A stretch of DNA of 64,000 nucleotides from Sulfurospirillum sp001602955 (lineage in GTDB: Bacteria > Campylobacterota > Campylobacteria > Campylobacterales > Sulfurospirillaceae), in assembly GCA_001602955.1 (NCBI GenBank), contig LVAC01000012.1, positions 1 to 64,000 of the forward strand. Direction: 5' to 3'. The translations under genes and the position numbers were made by a program. Under the pieces are notes generated by a model. The model was not told the origin of the DNA. It saw only the letters and a program-made list of their open reading frames with translations, and did not search any database. This document shows positions 33,303-42,361 of this stretch, piece by piece (position 1 is the stretch's first letter; each line of letters opens with the position of its first letter).

Positions 33303-35417
33303 ATGAATCCACTTATCCCTATTTTAGTGCAAAAAACAGGCATTGCTAAAGAGCATATTATCAACATTTTAAAGCTGTTAGATGAGGGTTCGACCATTCC
33401 GTTTATCGCAAGATACCGCAAGGAGATGACGGGTGGGGCGAGCGATGAGCAACTTCGTGAATTTGAGAGCATTTATGCGTATGCGAAGAAATTGCACGAG
33501 CGTAAAGAGGAAATTTTACGGCTCATTGCTGAGAAAGTCCAGTTGAGCGATGAGGTAAAAAAGGCGGTGGAAAAGGCGCAAACACTTCAAGCGCTGGAAG
33601 ACATTTACAGACCCTACAAAGAGAAGAAAAATACCCGTGCGGCGGTGGCGATAGCGGCGGGGCTCTCACCTTTAGCGGACATGCTTGAAAAAGCGGAGCT
33701 AGAACTTGAGGCGTTTGAGAAAAAGGCGCAAAGTTTTGTAAACGAGAAAATTGGAAGCGTGAAAGAGGCGATAGCAGGAGCGCAAGACATCATCGCGGAG
33801 CGCTATTCCGATGAGCCCAAAGAGCGGGAGTATTGGAGGGCGCAGTTGCATGATTACGCTTCGTTTGAGATCAAAGCGAGTAAAACACTTAAACCCGATG
33901 GACTTTACGCCAAACTCGCGGGCAAAAGCGAGCGCATCGCGTCCATCCCCTCACACCGCTACCTTGCGATGATGCGAGGGGTGAGCGAAAAAGAGTTACA
34001 TGTAAAGATTTCCGTTGATATGGAAAGGGTGGAGAGTGCGATAGAACGCTACCGTATTCCTCGTAACGCGAGAAGTTCCAAAAGCTACCTTTTAGAGGCG
34101 TATTTAGATGGTTTTAAACGGCTTTTATTTCCCTCTTTGGAGCGTGAAATTCACGCACTCATCAAAGAAAAAGCCGACACGCAGGCGATTGCCACCTTTG
34201 GAAAAAATCTCTCTCAGCTTTTAAACACACCGCCTGTGACCAAGCGCGTGATCTTGGGCGTTGATCCGGCGTATCGAACGGGGTGTAAACTTGCCGTTGT
34301 CGATGAACACGGTACGTATATGAGCCACGCGGTCATCTACCCGACACCGCCGCAAAGCGACTATGCAAGCTCTTCTAAAGTCATCAAAGAGCTAGCGCAG
34401 AAGTACCGCATCACCGCCGTGGCGATTGGTAACGGTACGGGCTCACGCGAAAGCCAAGAGTTTTTTGCGCGCCTTAACCGTGAAGAGGGGCTCAATCTTG
34501 CCTACACCGTCGTTTCTGAAGCGGGCGCGTCCATCTACTCCGCGTCGAAAATTGCGACCGAAGAGTACCCAAACCTTGATGTGACGATTCGTGGGGCGAT
34601 CTCCATCGCGCAACGCCTTCGCGACCCGATGGCGGCGCTTGTGAAGATCGACCCCAAATCGCTTGGCATCGGGCAGTATCAACACGACGTCGATCAAAAA
34701 CAGTTGGAAAAGAAACTGAGTGAAGTGACCGAAGACTTGGTCAATCGCATCGGGGTTGATCCTAACAGCGCTTCTATCTCTCTGCTTTCCTATGTGGCGG
34801 GCGTGGGCGCAAAAATCGCTAAGGCAATTGTCGAGCACAGAGAGGCTAAAGGGGCTTTTACATGTAAAGCTGAACTGCTCAATGTTAAAGGCTTGGGCGC
34901 GAAAGCGTACGAGCAATGTGCAGGGTTTTTTCGCATTCGTGAGGGCAAAAGTGTGCTCGATAACACGGGTGTTCACCCTGAGAGTTATGCGATTGCGCAG
35001 AAGCTTTTAGCACGTGGCGATTTGGCGAGTCTTTCCAAAGAGCAGATCATCGCTTTGGCGCGTGAGCAAGGCATCGGTGAGGCGACATTGCAAGACATCA
35101 TTCATGAGCTTTTAAAACCGGGATTTGATCCAAGAGAAAGCTTGCCGCCCATCGCGTTTCGCTCCGACCTAACCGACATCAGCGAGTTAAGTGAAGGAAG
35201 CATCGTTTCGGGGGTAGTGCGCAATATCGCCGATTTTGGTGCGTTTGTGGACATCGGGCTGAAAAACGACGGACTCATTCACATCTCACAGATGAGCGAC
35301 AAACGCATCGCGCATCCCTTGGAAGTACTCAGCATCAACCAGCAGTTAAGCCACATTCGTGTCATCGAAGTGGACAAAGAAAAAGGCAAAGTGAGCCTTA
35401 GTCTTAAAGAAGGTTGA
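33303..35417 (+). CDS. tex: Tex-family RNA-binding transcription accessory protein
   Basis: Tex homologue of 704 residues: N-terminal helix bundle, YqgF-like RNase H fold (VILGVDPAYRTGCKLAVVD near residues 316-334), helix-hairpin-helix region (SLLSYVAGVGAKIAKAI near 494) and a C-terminal S1 domain (GSIVSGVVRNIADFGAFVDIG near residues 634-654). It binds nucleic acid and affects transcription and stress survival. The second of two adjacent ATG codons is taken because of spacing to AAGAGA. TTACATGTAA lies upstream and twice inside. The 3' end overlaps the convergent dehydrogenase gene by 14 bases. Confidence 0.95.
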   Translation: MNPLIPILVQKTGIAKEHIINILKLLDEGSTIPFIARYRKEMTGGASDEQLREFESIYAYAKKLHERKEEILRLIAEKVQLSDEVKKAVEKAQTLQALEDIYRPYKEKKNTRAAVAIAAGLSPLADMLEKAELELEAFEKKAQSFVNEKIGSVKEAIAGAQDIIAERYSDEPKEREYWRAQLHDYASFEIKASKTLKPDGLYAKLAGKSERIASIPSHRYLAMMRGVSEKELHVKISVDMERVESAIERYRIPRNARSSKSYLLEAYLDGFKRLLFPSLEREIHALIKEKADTQAIATFGKNLSQLLNTPPVTKRVILGVDPAYRTGCKLAVVDEHGTYMSHAVIYPTPPQSDYASSSKVIKELAQKYRITAVAIGNGTGSRESQEFFARLNREEGLNLAYTVVSEAGASIYSASKIATEEYPNLDVTIRGAISIAQRLRDPMAALVKIDPKSLGIGQYQHDVDQKQLEKKLSEVTEDLVNRIGVDPNSASISLLSYVAGVGAKIAKAIVEHREAKGAFTCKAELLNVKGLGAKAYEQCAGFFRIREGKSVLDNTGVHPESYAIAQKLLARGDLASLSKEQIIALAREQGIGEATLQDIIHELLKPGFDPRESLPPIAFRSDLTDISELSEGSIVSGVVRNIADFGAFVDIGLKNDGLIHISQMSDKRIAHPLEVLSINQQLSHIRVIEVDKEKGKVSLSLKEG

Positions 35418-36327
35418 CATAATCTTCGATATGCGCGATGCAGGCCTCTCCCATCGCTAAAATACTCTCTTTTGAGTTACCTCCGACGTGGGGCAGGCAC
35501 ATAAGGTTAGGCAGGTCGATCAGCTCCCAATCGGAAGTCGGTTCTTCCAAAAATGCTTCCAAGCCGGCTCCGGCGATTTGTCCTGTTTTTAAAGCGACTT
35601 TGAGTGCTTCCTCATCGATGATGCCTCCGCGCGCCGTGTTGATAATGTAGCTTGTCGGCTTCATCGCCTCAAATTCGGCCGTGGAAAAAAGGTTTCGGCT
35701 CTCGTCGGTTAAGGGCAGATGAATCGAAACAATGTCCGCTTCACGTAAAATTTGAGCTTTGCTCGCAAACGTAATGCCGTAACGCTTTGCCTCGTCTTCA
35801 TCGTGCGTTCGGTTGTAAACGAGAATCGTACATGAAAAAGGTTTGAGCAGTTCGATGACACGCTTGGCGATATTTCCGAAGCCGAAAAGTCCGATCGTTT
35901 TGCCGCTGAGTTCCATGCCGCCGTTTACTTTCCACGTATGCTTTTTAAGCAGCGTCGAGGCGATGTAGGTGTTGCGTATTAACGCCAACATAAAGTACAA
36001 GGTGATCTCGGCGACCGAATTGCGATTTGTTCCGCCCGTCCAACCGAGTTTGACGCCGTATTGTTGCATCGCTTCGAGGTCCAAATTGTCCAGCCCGACA
36101 CCGTATCGCGAGAGCATTTTAAGCGCGGGACACGCTCTCAAAACTTCCGCGTCGATCTCTTCTCGTCCGACGATAGCAACTTCAATGCCGTCTAAAAATG
36201 CGATGAGATCGGCTTTGGTTTTAAGAGTGTTGTCGGCATTATGTTTGACGTTTCCAAATCGTTCGCGCATCTGCTCCATCAATTCGGGCGATCGCGAAAA
36301 CAAAGGCGAGATAACGGCGATTTGCAT
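35404..36327 (-). CDS. D-2-hydroxyacid dehydrogenase (phosphoglycerate dehydrogenase-like)
   Basis: NAD-dependent dehydrogenase of 307 residues. The Rossmann motif GLFGFGNIAKRVIE lies near residues 146-159. The catalytic residues follow: Arg in NTARGGIIDEEAL near 233, Glu in GAGLEAFLEEPT near 263 and His in LPHVGG near 283. The length is that of the short form without an ACT domain, so either a SerA-like or a hydroxypyruvate/2-ketoacid reductase role is possible. Base usage switches sharply to the CGA/TCG-rich type at this gene. Confidence 0.85.
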   Translation of the reverse strand: MQIAVISPLFSRSPELMEQMRERFGNVKHNADNTLKTKADLIAFLDGIEVAIVGREEIDAEVLRACPALKMLSRYGVGLDNLDLEAMQQYGVKLGWTGGTNRNSVAEITLYFMLALIRNTYIASTLLKKHTWKVNGGMELSGKTIGLFGFGNIAKRVIELLKPFSCTILVYNRTHDEDEAKRYGITFASKAQILREADIVSIHLPLTDESRNLFSTAEFEAMKPTSYIINTARGGIIDEEALKVALKTGQIAGAGLEAFLEEPTSDWELIDLPNLMCLPHVGGNSKESILAMGEACIAHIEDYVNLL

Positions 36328-36446
36328 ACGAGTCCTTTTACGGGGAATTTAAACGAAGTATAACACGCTTTTTTACTCTCAATGATTTAAATTTTATTAA
36401 CGTATAAAAGATATAATGAAATAATAATTATCGATAAGGATAAATC

Positions 36447-36881
36447 ATGACGATTAAAAAATGGCTTTTCGCGATGCTGTTACCCGTGTCGCTTCTTGCG
36501 GACGTTTTGCAGGAAAACGGCATCTTCCCAACCCTAAAACTGAAAGATCAGTTTGAAAAAGAGGTCGTAATTAATGTCCAAACCAAGCAGATTATTATCG
36601 CGTTTACCAAAGCGCAAGGCGAAACGATGAAGGCATTTTTAGAAGCAAATCCAAACTATTTAAGCGACCATAACGCACTTTATATGATGGATGCTACGGA
36701 AGTCCCGAGTGTGATTATGAGCATGTTTATGATGCCGAAGTTTAAAAAGTACGGCTATTCGGTAGGGCTGGTCGAGGATAAGCAAACGGCACAAACGCTT
36801 CCGAAACAAAACGATAAACTCACCGTTTTGTCGTTAGATAACCTTCGTATAACGCAAATTGACTTTAAAGAAGCTCTTTAA
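36447..36881 (+). CDS. Exported thioredoxin-fold-like protein of unknown function
   Basis: Protein of 144 residues with signal peptide MTIKKWLFAMLLPVSLLA. The mature part (LKLKDQFEKEVVINVQTKQI, then IIAFTKAQGETMKAFL) resembles the thioredoxin-like YtfJ-type periplasmic proteins, but no CxxC pair is present. Function unknown. It ends in a terminator hairpin shared with the convergent DUF779 gene. Confidence 0.65.
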   Translation: MTIKKWLFAMLLPVSLLADVLQENGIFPTLKLKDQFEKEVVINVQTKQIIIAFTKAQGETMKAFLEANPNYLSDHNALYMMDATEVPSVIMSMFMMPKFKKYGYSVGLVEDKQTAQTLPKQNDKLTVLSLDNLRITQIDFKEAL

Positions 36882-36908
36882 CAAGAGGGGATCAGTTTTC
36901 CTCTTGTT
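36880..36908 (+). terminator. Hairpin terminator at convergent gene ends
   Basis: AACAAGAGG, 11-base loop, CCTCTTGTT, then CTTTT. It starts at the stop codon of the exported protein and overlaps the last codons of the DUF779 gene. Confidence 0.75.
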
Positions 36909-37272
36909 CTTTTAACAGGCGATTTTCTTCATCGCTAAAGATGCGCGAACGTGTGATAAATTGATACCCCTCGTCGATTTCAAGCGAAAACGAGTTACCA
37001 AAAGCACTCTTTTCTTCCTTGACGTCCAAAATAATCTGCGAGTAACGAAAATACTCAAACTGATCCGGATCGATAAAAAAATCGCAACCACCCACCGTAC
37101 CTAATTTGACGTTACGGGAAGGAACGTGAAAATCTTTTTTTTCGTAACACATCGGTGCGGTGCCGTCGCAACAGCCGCCGCTTTGGTTGAAAACCAGTTC
37201 ACCGTATTCGTTTTTGAGCATTTCGATAACTTTGAGCGCTTCGGAAGTCGCGCTCAGACGATGAATCGTCAT
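36892..37272 (-). CDS. DUF779 family protein
   Basis: DUF779 protein of 126 residues. Family features are the Cys-rich FNQSGGCCDGTAPMCY near residues 28-43 and GGCDFFIDPDQFEY near residues 61-74. ATG 37272 has AAGGAG six bases upstream. Genes of this family commonly follow an NAD-aldehyde dehydrogenase, as here (51 bases downstream of it). The Cys cluster suggests metal or redox function connected with the dehydrogenase, but the role is not known. Confidence 0.9.
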   Translation of the reverse strand: MTIHRLSATSEALKVIEMLKNEYGELVFNQSGGCCDGTAPMCYEKKDFHVPSRNVKLGTVGGCDFFIDPDQFEYFRYSQIILDVKEEKSAFGNSFSLEIDEGYQFITRSRIFSDEENRLLKEQEEN

Positions 37273-37323
37273 AAAGGACTCCTTGAAAAAAAGGCATGGG
37301 CAAAAGCCCATGCGTCAAGCAAT

Positions 37324-38820
37324 TTAAAAAAATCCGAGTTTATTTTTGTTGTATGACGTCAAAATATTTTTCGTATGGCGATACGCATTGAGCATCATCA
37401 TATGCGTTTCACGACCGATACCCGATTTTTTGTAGCCGCCGAAAGAGGCATGAGACGGATAGAGGTGGTAGCAGTTGACCCATACGCGTCCGGCTTCGAT
37501 GCCGCGTGACATTTTGTGGAGTTGATGTGCGTCTCTAGACCAAACGCCTGAACCTAAACCGTAGATCGTATCATTCGCGATGGCAAGGGCTTCATCTTCG
37601 TCTTTAAAGGTTGTGACGCATAAAACGGGCCCAAAAATTTCTTCTTGGAAAATGCGCATTTTGTTGTGACCTTTGAAGATCGTCGGTTGGATGTAGTTAC
37701 CTTTCGGGAATGTTTTGTTCTCGTACGCTTCACCGCCGATAAGGCACTGCGCACCTTCTTCTTTGCCGATGCGGATATAATCTAAGATTTTCTCTTTTTG
37801 ATTGACGGAGGCTTGCGCACCCATTTTCGTGGTCGGATCGAGCGGGTTTTCCTGTGTGATGGCTTTGACACGCTCTAAGACACGTTTCATAAACGGCTCA
37901 TAGATGGACTCTTGAATCAATGCGCGAGACGGGCACGTGCAAACCTCGCCGCTGTTAAAGGCAAAGAGTACGAGACCTTCGATTGCTTTGTCGAAAAATT
38001 CATCGTCTTTTTCCATGATGGATTCAAAGAAGATATTGGGGGATTTTCCGCCGAGTTCCAAGGTTGAGGGGATGATATTTTCGGTAGCGTACTGCATGAT
38101 GAGCTGACCGGTCGTCGTCTCGCCCGTAAAACCGACTTTTTTAATATCCGGATGCGTGGAGAGGTGTTTACCGATTTTCCCGCCTGCACCGTTAATGACG
38201 TTGACGACGCCTTTGGGTAATACGTCTTGAATGGTTTCCATCAAGAGTAAAATAGACATCGGCGTCGCACTTGCCGGTTTGATCACGACGCAGTTTCCTG
38301 CGGCAATGGCGGGAGCGATTTTCCATGCCGCCATCAAAAGCGGAAAGTTCCATGGAATAATTTGTGCAACCACACCGAGAGGCTCATGGATCTCTTGAGA
38401 GACTGTGGTTTCGTCAAGATCGGCAACCGTACCCGCTTCGCTTCTAATGACGGAAGCAAAATAGCGGAAATGATCGACGACAAGCGGAATATCGGCCGCG
38501 AGGGTTTCGCGTACGGCTTTACCGTTGTCTAGCGTTTCGGAGATAGCGAGAAATTCTAAATTTGCTTCGATTTTGTCGGCAATTTTATTGAGCATATCGC
38601 TTCGTTGAACGACCGACATGTGTTTAAAAGATTCAAATGCTTTTTTAGCCGCCGCAACCGCCATATCGACGTCTGCCGTGGAAGAGCGCGGTATCTTGGT
38701 GAGAAGTTCACCGTCAACCGGAGAAAGATTGTCAAAATACTCGCCGCTTAAGGGTGGAACCCATTCGCCGCCGATAAAATTTTCGTAACGAGGCTTATAC
38801 GTTGGTTTTGAATATGCCAT
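37324..38820 (-). CDS. NAD-dependent aldehyde dehydrogenase
   Basis: ALDH superfamily, 498 residues. The catalytic Glu is in TLELGGKSPN near residue 257 and the catalytic Cys in NSGEVCTCPSRAL near residue 296-298. VVAQIIPWNFPLLMAAWKIA near residues 153-172 is the conserved NAD-binding stretch. The C-terminal motif WVNCYHLYPSHASFGGYKKS is typical of the AldB/acetaldehyde dehydrogenase group associated with DUF779. The likely role is oxidation of short aldehydes to acids. Confidence 0.93.
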   Translation of the reverse strand: MAYSKPTYKPRYENFIGGEWVPPLSGEYFDNLSPVDGELLTKIPRSSTADVDMAVAAAKKAFESFKHMSVVQRSDMLNKIADKIEANLEFLAISETLDNGKAVRETLAADIPLVVDHFRYFASVIRSEAGTVADLDETTVSQEIHEPLGVVAQIIPWNFPLLMAAWKIAPAIAAGNCVVIKPASATPMSILLLMETIQDVLPKGVVNVINGAGGKIGKHLSTHPDIKKVGFTGETTTGQLIMQYATENIIPSTLELGGKSPNIFFESIMEKDDEFFDKAIEGLVLFAFNSGEVCTCPSRALIQESIYEPFMKRVLERVKAITQENPLDPTTKMGAQASVNQKEKILDYIRIGKEEGAQCLIGGEAYENKTFPKGNYIQPTIFKGHNKMRIFQEEIFGPVLCVTTFKDEDEALAIANDTIYGLGSGVWSRDAHQLHKMSRGIEAGRVWVNCYHLYPSHASFGGYKKSGIGRETHMMMLNAYRHTKNILTSYNKNKLGFF

Positions 38821-39161
38821 TTTTGCACCTTTCTAATTAAAGTAAAAGATAAAAATATCTTTAGAAAAAACTCTAGTGCAGATCTCTTTAATCGCCCATT
38901 AAAAATTATATTAATTTGTAGATAACGTTTTCGCTTTATATGACGTTTGCTTTTTATTTACAAACGATTAAGAGGTCGTTTATGCTATTGTCCTATACTT
39001 TCACTACCAAGACACCTCCTTTTTAAAAATCACTCAACCTTTTTTCCTTGAACGCTCGAATTTGCCCGATTCGAGCGTTTTATTTCATTTTGAAATAGTT
39101 CCCAGCTCTTTTTTTCGTTTAGCCTATAATCCTTTTGAATGTTTAAAGACAAGGACGGCGC
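38821..39161. other. 341-bp intergenic region with orphan hairpins
   Basis: AT-rich region between divergent ald and dinB. Contents: a weak inverted repeat near 38847-38866, AAACGA-N8-TCGTTT (38962-38981), a 14-codon ORF (38982-39026) preceded by AAGAGG, and a strong intrinsic terminator at 39051-39079 on the plus strand that ends no annotated gene. A short plus-strand RNA of about 90 nt starting near 38993 is possible. A weak TTTACA/TATGCT pair lies just upstream. Confidence 0.5.
39051..39079 (+). terminator. Orphan intrinsic terminator
   Basis: AACGCTCGAAT, loop TTGCCCG, ATTCGAGCGTT: an 11-bp stem followed by TTATTTC. No CDS of normal size ends here, so it may close a small RNA or a leader transcript. 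Confidence 0.8.
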
Positions 39162-40448
39162 GTGATTATTCATTTGGATTTGGATTGTTTTTTTGTTTCG
39201 GCGGAGCGTACCCGTACCCCTTTTTTGAAAAATAAACCCGTAGTAGTGTGTAAAAGTAGTGATACGAAGATTTTTTCGCGTGAAGACACCGAATGCGTTA
39301 TGACCGAATCGGTCGGTGGATTTAACGGGCTTTTTCAACATAAAAAAGCGTTTAACGGTTTTGATAAAACGGCATGGAAAAAAGAATTTATCAATGAAGA
39401 AGGGCATATACACGGTATCGTCATTGCCAAAAGCTATGAAGCCAAAGCCTACGGAATTAAAACGGGAACGCCTTTGCGCGACGCTTTGGCGATGTGTCCG
39501 AATTTACTTGTCGTTTCGAGCGACCATCTTTTCTATCAACTCCTCTCTACGCAATTAAAAGCGTTTTTAAAGACGAAAATTCCGGTCTTGGAACAGTACA
39601 GTATCGATGAGTTTTGGGGAGATTTACACGGTTGGGTGTGCGAAGAAAAAACGTATGATTTTATCCATACGTTACGACAGGACATCGTAGATACGTTTGA
39701 TTTGCCCGTCTCCATAGGTGCATCGACGTCTAAGTGGATTGCTAAACTTGCGACCGATTTTGCAAAACCTTTTGGTCTTAAAATCGTTCCCAAAGAGCAG
39801 ATCGTCGCTTTCGTATCGCCGCAACCGATCGAAAATTTTCCGGGTATCGGGAAAGTCTTATCTCGAAAATTACACGAATACCGCATCGAAACTTTGGGCG
39901 ATTTGATTGCGTATCGTCGGCTGGTCAGCGGTTGGGGAAAAATAGGAAAAGAGTTGTACGCTAAAGTGGTCGGAGAAGACAACGAACCCGTTTGTACCGA
40001 TCGTGCGAGAAGTTCCATCGGCATCGCACGCAATTTTGCACCGATTAAAGATCGAGAAGAACTCAAACGGCGTATGATTATTTTGGCGCGCCATCTTTCG
40101 CATACGATGATGAAGCTAAGCCTTCACCCTACAACCTATTTTTTCAAGATTCGTTATGAAAACGGAGTCAAATCTCAAGGTTCGCTGAGTGTCGATCGTG
40201 CTTTTAGCGAGTCTTTTTATCGTAACTTGGCAATAGACTTTCTCGTCAAGCTCGATACCCTACCCAATGAACGCGTCCATCATCTCGCACTCCATGCTTC
40301 CAACTTCGTATCGCGTTCACATGTCAAAATATTTTCGCTTTTTTCATCCGATGAAGATAGCAAAGCAAAACGCTTAAGTGAAAAACTGACGCAATTGCGT
40401 GATAAATACGGCGTCGATATTGTCAGAACGGGCATTGAAAAATTATGA
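39162..40448 (+). CDS. dinB: Y-family DNA polymerase (DinB/Pol IV-like)
   Basis: Translesion polymerase of 428 residues starting at GTG with AAGGA upstream. Metal ligands: DLDCFFVSAE at residues 5-14 and the SIDE motif in YSIDEFWG near residue 147. NFPGIGKVLSRKLHE near residues 226-240 is the helix-hairpin-helix, followed by a little-finger domain. Compared with E. coli DinB there is an insertion of about 45 residues between the first active-site strand and SYEAKAYGIKTG near residue 92. Longer than usual for the family. Confidence 0.9.
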   Translation: MIIHLDLDCFFVSAERTRTPFLKNKPVVVCKSSDTKIFSREDTECVMTESVGGFNGLFQHKKAFNGFDKTAWKKEFINEEGHIHGIVIAKSYEAKAYGIKTGTPLRDALAMCPNLLVVSSDHLFYQLLSTQLKAFLKTKIPVLEQYSIDEFWGDLHGWVCEEKTYDFIHTLRQDIVDTFDLPVSIGASTSKWIAKLATDFAKPFGLKIVPKEQIVAFVSPQPIENFPGIGKVLSRKLHEYRIETLGDLIAYRRLVSGWGKIGKELYAKVVGEDNEPVCTDRARSSIGIARNFAPIKDREELKRRMIILARHLSHTMMKLSLHPTTYFFKIRYENGVKSQGSLSVDRAFSESFYRNLAIDFLVKLDTLPNERVHHLALHASNFVSRSHVKIFSLFSSDEDSKAKRLSEKLTQLRDKYGVDIVRTGIEKL

Positions 40449-40449
40449 T

Positions 40450-40929
40450 TTAGCGATTTAAAGCTTGTAAACACGCTTCAAACGTTGATGCGATAATCTT
40501 ATGGGCAAACATCAGATTGTGACTTAAGCCGAAGTCTTCAAGATGCATGCCTTCATCGTCGACGATTTTATCGCCTAAATGCAGCATCGCTTGAGTTCGT
40601 TCTTTAAGACTTCGTCTATCGTTAGAGTAAGCAACGACGGTTTTACCGAGCCCTTCGGCAAAGCCTACTTCCCAAACCGTACCGCTATCGGGTTCGGGTC
40701 CACGAAAAGGCGAAAGGTTGGCAATAACAATATCGCTTGCTTGAATCATTTTTTGATTGGCTTCGCGGATTTTCAATGCGATTTCACTCGGCGATGAACC
40801 CACGATAACATTATCGAGTGGAAAATTTCCTATAAAACCGTAATCTTGACAGCATTTTTTTAATCTTTCTCCGATTTTCACGGCATTGGGTAAAAAAACT
40901 TCCGGCCCCGCGAGATAAATGGTTTGCAT
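40450..40929 (-). CDS. Nucleoside 2-deoxyribosyltransferase
   Basis: Family member of 159 residues. IYLAGPEVFLPNA at residues 4-16 and IVIANLSPFRGPEPDSGT near residues 68-85 with the catalytic Glu in GTVWEVGFAEGLGK near residue 88 define the family. It exchanges bases on deoxyribonucleosides for salvage. It is convergent with dinB, one base apart. Confidence 0.9.
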   Translation of the reverse strand: MQTIYLAGPEVFLPNAVKIGERLKKCCQDYGFIGNFPLDNVIVGSSPSEIALKIREANQKMIQASDIVIANLSPFRGPEPDSGTVWEVGFAEGLGKTVVAYSNDRRSLKERTQAMLHLGDKIVDDEGMHLEDFGLSHNLMFAHKIIASTFEACLQALNR

Positions 40930-41020
40930 GGCATATTCTTTCGTTTTAGGAGATAAAATGAAGTCAGCAGTTTAGCTAAAAAATTGTGTAAAAGTAAGGG
41001 AAAGTTGTTTTATAAAAAAG

Positions 41021-41105
41021 TGGTGCGGATAAAGAGACTCGAACTCCCACGCCTCTCGGCACCAGATCCTAAGTCTGGCGTGTCTACCAATTTCACCATA
41101 TCCGC
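41021..41105 (-). tRNA. tRNA-Leu (anticodon TAG)
   Basis: Class II tRNA of 85 nt including encoded CCA. The acceptor GCGGATA pairs with TATCCGC, the anticodon loop is CTTAGGA, and the variable arm GTGCCGAGAGGCGT is present. It is the last of five tRNAs on this strand. Confidence 0.95.
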
Positions 41106-41120
41106 ACATAAGTATTAAGG

Positions 41121-41197
<77 letters not shown>

Positions 41198-41215
41198 AAA
41201 GTCTCGGCTTTAAGG

Positions 41216-41292
41216 TGGTGCGCTCGAAAGGAGTCGAACCTACAACCTACGGATCCGAAGTCCGTTGCTCTATCCAATTGAGCTACGAGCGC
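41216..41292 (-). tRNA. tRNA-Arg (anticodon TCG)
   Basis: 77 nt with encoded CCA. The acceptor GCGCTCG pairs with CGAGCGC, and the anticodon loop is CTTCGGA. It reads CGA/CGG codons, which are notably used in the CGA-rich blocks of this window. Confidence 0.95.
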
Positions 41293-41314
41293 ATAAACTG
41301 CACTTTAAAAATAA

Positions 41315-41392
41315 TGGGGTGGGCGATGGGGATCGAACCCACGACCCTCAGAACCACAACCTGATGCTCTAACCGACTGAGCTACGCCCACC
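41315..41392 (-). tRNA. tRNA-His (anticodon GTG)
   Basis: 78 nt with encoded CCA. The anticodon loop is TTGTGGT. The extra 5' G (at 41392) faces a C discriminator, the hallmark of tRNA-His. Confidence 0.95.
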
Positions 41393-41415
41393 ATCATTTT
41401 TATCATTATTTTACA

Positions 41416-41492
41416 TGGTCGGGGCGAAAGGATTCGAACCTTCGACCCCCTGGTCCCAAACCAGGTGCGCTACCAGGCTGCGCTACGCCCCG
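41416..41492 (-). tRNA. tRNA-Pro (anticodon TGG)
   Basis: 77 nt with encoded CCA. The acceptor CGGGGCG pairs with CGCCCCG, and the anticodon loop is TTTGGGA. It is the first tRNA of the cluster in transcription order. Confidence 0.95.
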
Positions 41493-41566
41493 ACGTTTAA
41501 AAACCAAACTGGTCTTTTTAAGGCTGAAATTCTAGCCAAATTCCAGCCTTTTGTCAAGCTAAAAGA

Positions 41567-42361
41567 TTAAGCTTTGGGAGAAAATTCTATGAGACCTTCG
41601 GTGGGCGAACTTGCCGTAGCGAACGGTTTTTTGGCGATACGTCCGGCGAGATAGCTTGCACGTCCCGCCAATACGGCATATTTCATGGCTTCAGCCATTA
41701 AAATCGGGTTCTTGGCTTGAGCAATCGCCGTATTCGTTAAAACGCCGTCTGCACCGATTTCCATTGCAATTGCCGCATCACTGGCACAGCCGATACCCGC
41801 ATCGACGATGACGGGAATGCTCACGGCTTCTTTAATAAAAAGAACGTTATAACGGTTTTGGATACCAAGACCGCTTCCGATCGGAGAGGCCAAGGGCATT
41901 ACGGCAGCACTTCCGGCGTTTTCCAAACGTTTTGCCATAATCGGATCATCGTTGGTATAGGTCATAATCGTAAAGCCGTCTTTGGCTAAAACTTCACATG
42001 CTTTAAGCGTTTCCATCACATCGGGATAAAGTGTTTTTGCCGTATCGCCGATGACTTCGAGTTTAATCAAGTCGATTCCCGTAGCTTCCCGTACCATTCT
42101 AAAAAGCGTGATCGCATCTTCGGCGGTCGTACAGCCGGCGGAATTTGGGAGCAGTTTGATGTCCGTACCCTTGAAATAATCCAATAAGTTTTCTTCGTGA
42201 GGATTGGTAATATTGACGCGGCGAACGGCGACCGTAATTAACTTTGAGCCGCTAGCAACCGTGGCATCTTTCGTGGTTTGAAAATCGGGGTATTTGCCGC
42301 TTCCGACGATCAAACGACTTGCAAATTCGATATTTCCGACTTTTAGGGTATCATGATTCAT
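41567..42361 (-). CDS. thiG: Thiazole synthase
   Basis: ThiG, 264 residues, makes the thiazole phosphate of thiamine from deoxyxylulose phosphate, dehydroglycine and ThiS thiocarboxylate. The catalytic Lys is in IKLEVIGD near residue 99, with NSAGCTTAEDA near residue 73 and PVIVDAGIGCASDAAIAMEIGAD near 183-205. No thiS, thiF or thiH is adjacent, so the sulfur carrier is encoded elsewhere. It overlaps purN by 11 bases. Confidence 0.96.
   Translation of the reverse strand: MNHDTLKVGNIEFASRLIVGSGKYPDFQTTKDATVASGSKLITVAVRRVNITNPHEENLLDYFKGTDIKLLPNSAGCTTAEDAITLFRMVREATGIDLIKLEVIGDTAKTLYPDVMETLKACEVLAKDGFTIMTYTNDDPIMAKRLENAGSAAVMPLASPIGSGLGIQNRYNVLFIKEAVSIPVIVDAGIGCASDAAIAMEIGADGVLTNTAIAQAKNPILMAEAMKYAVLAGRASYLAGRIAKKPFATASSPTEGLIEFSPKA

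Noticed and set aside
34443..34976. Antisense open frame of 177 codons within tex
   Set aside because: It lies entirely opposite conserved Tex domains, without any recognisable domain or start signal.
38982..39026. 14-codon ORF with AAGAGG upstream
   Set aside because: Too short to support as a gene without expression or conservation; kept only as part of the orphan-terminator finding.
41493..41566. Hairpin between thiG and the tRNAs as a strong terminator
   Set aside because: AAGGCTG and CAGCCTT arms pair, but the stem is interrupted and the flanks do not give a T run on the minus strand.
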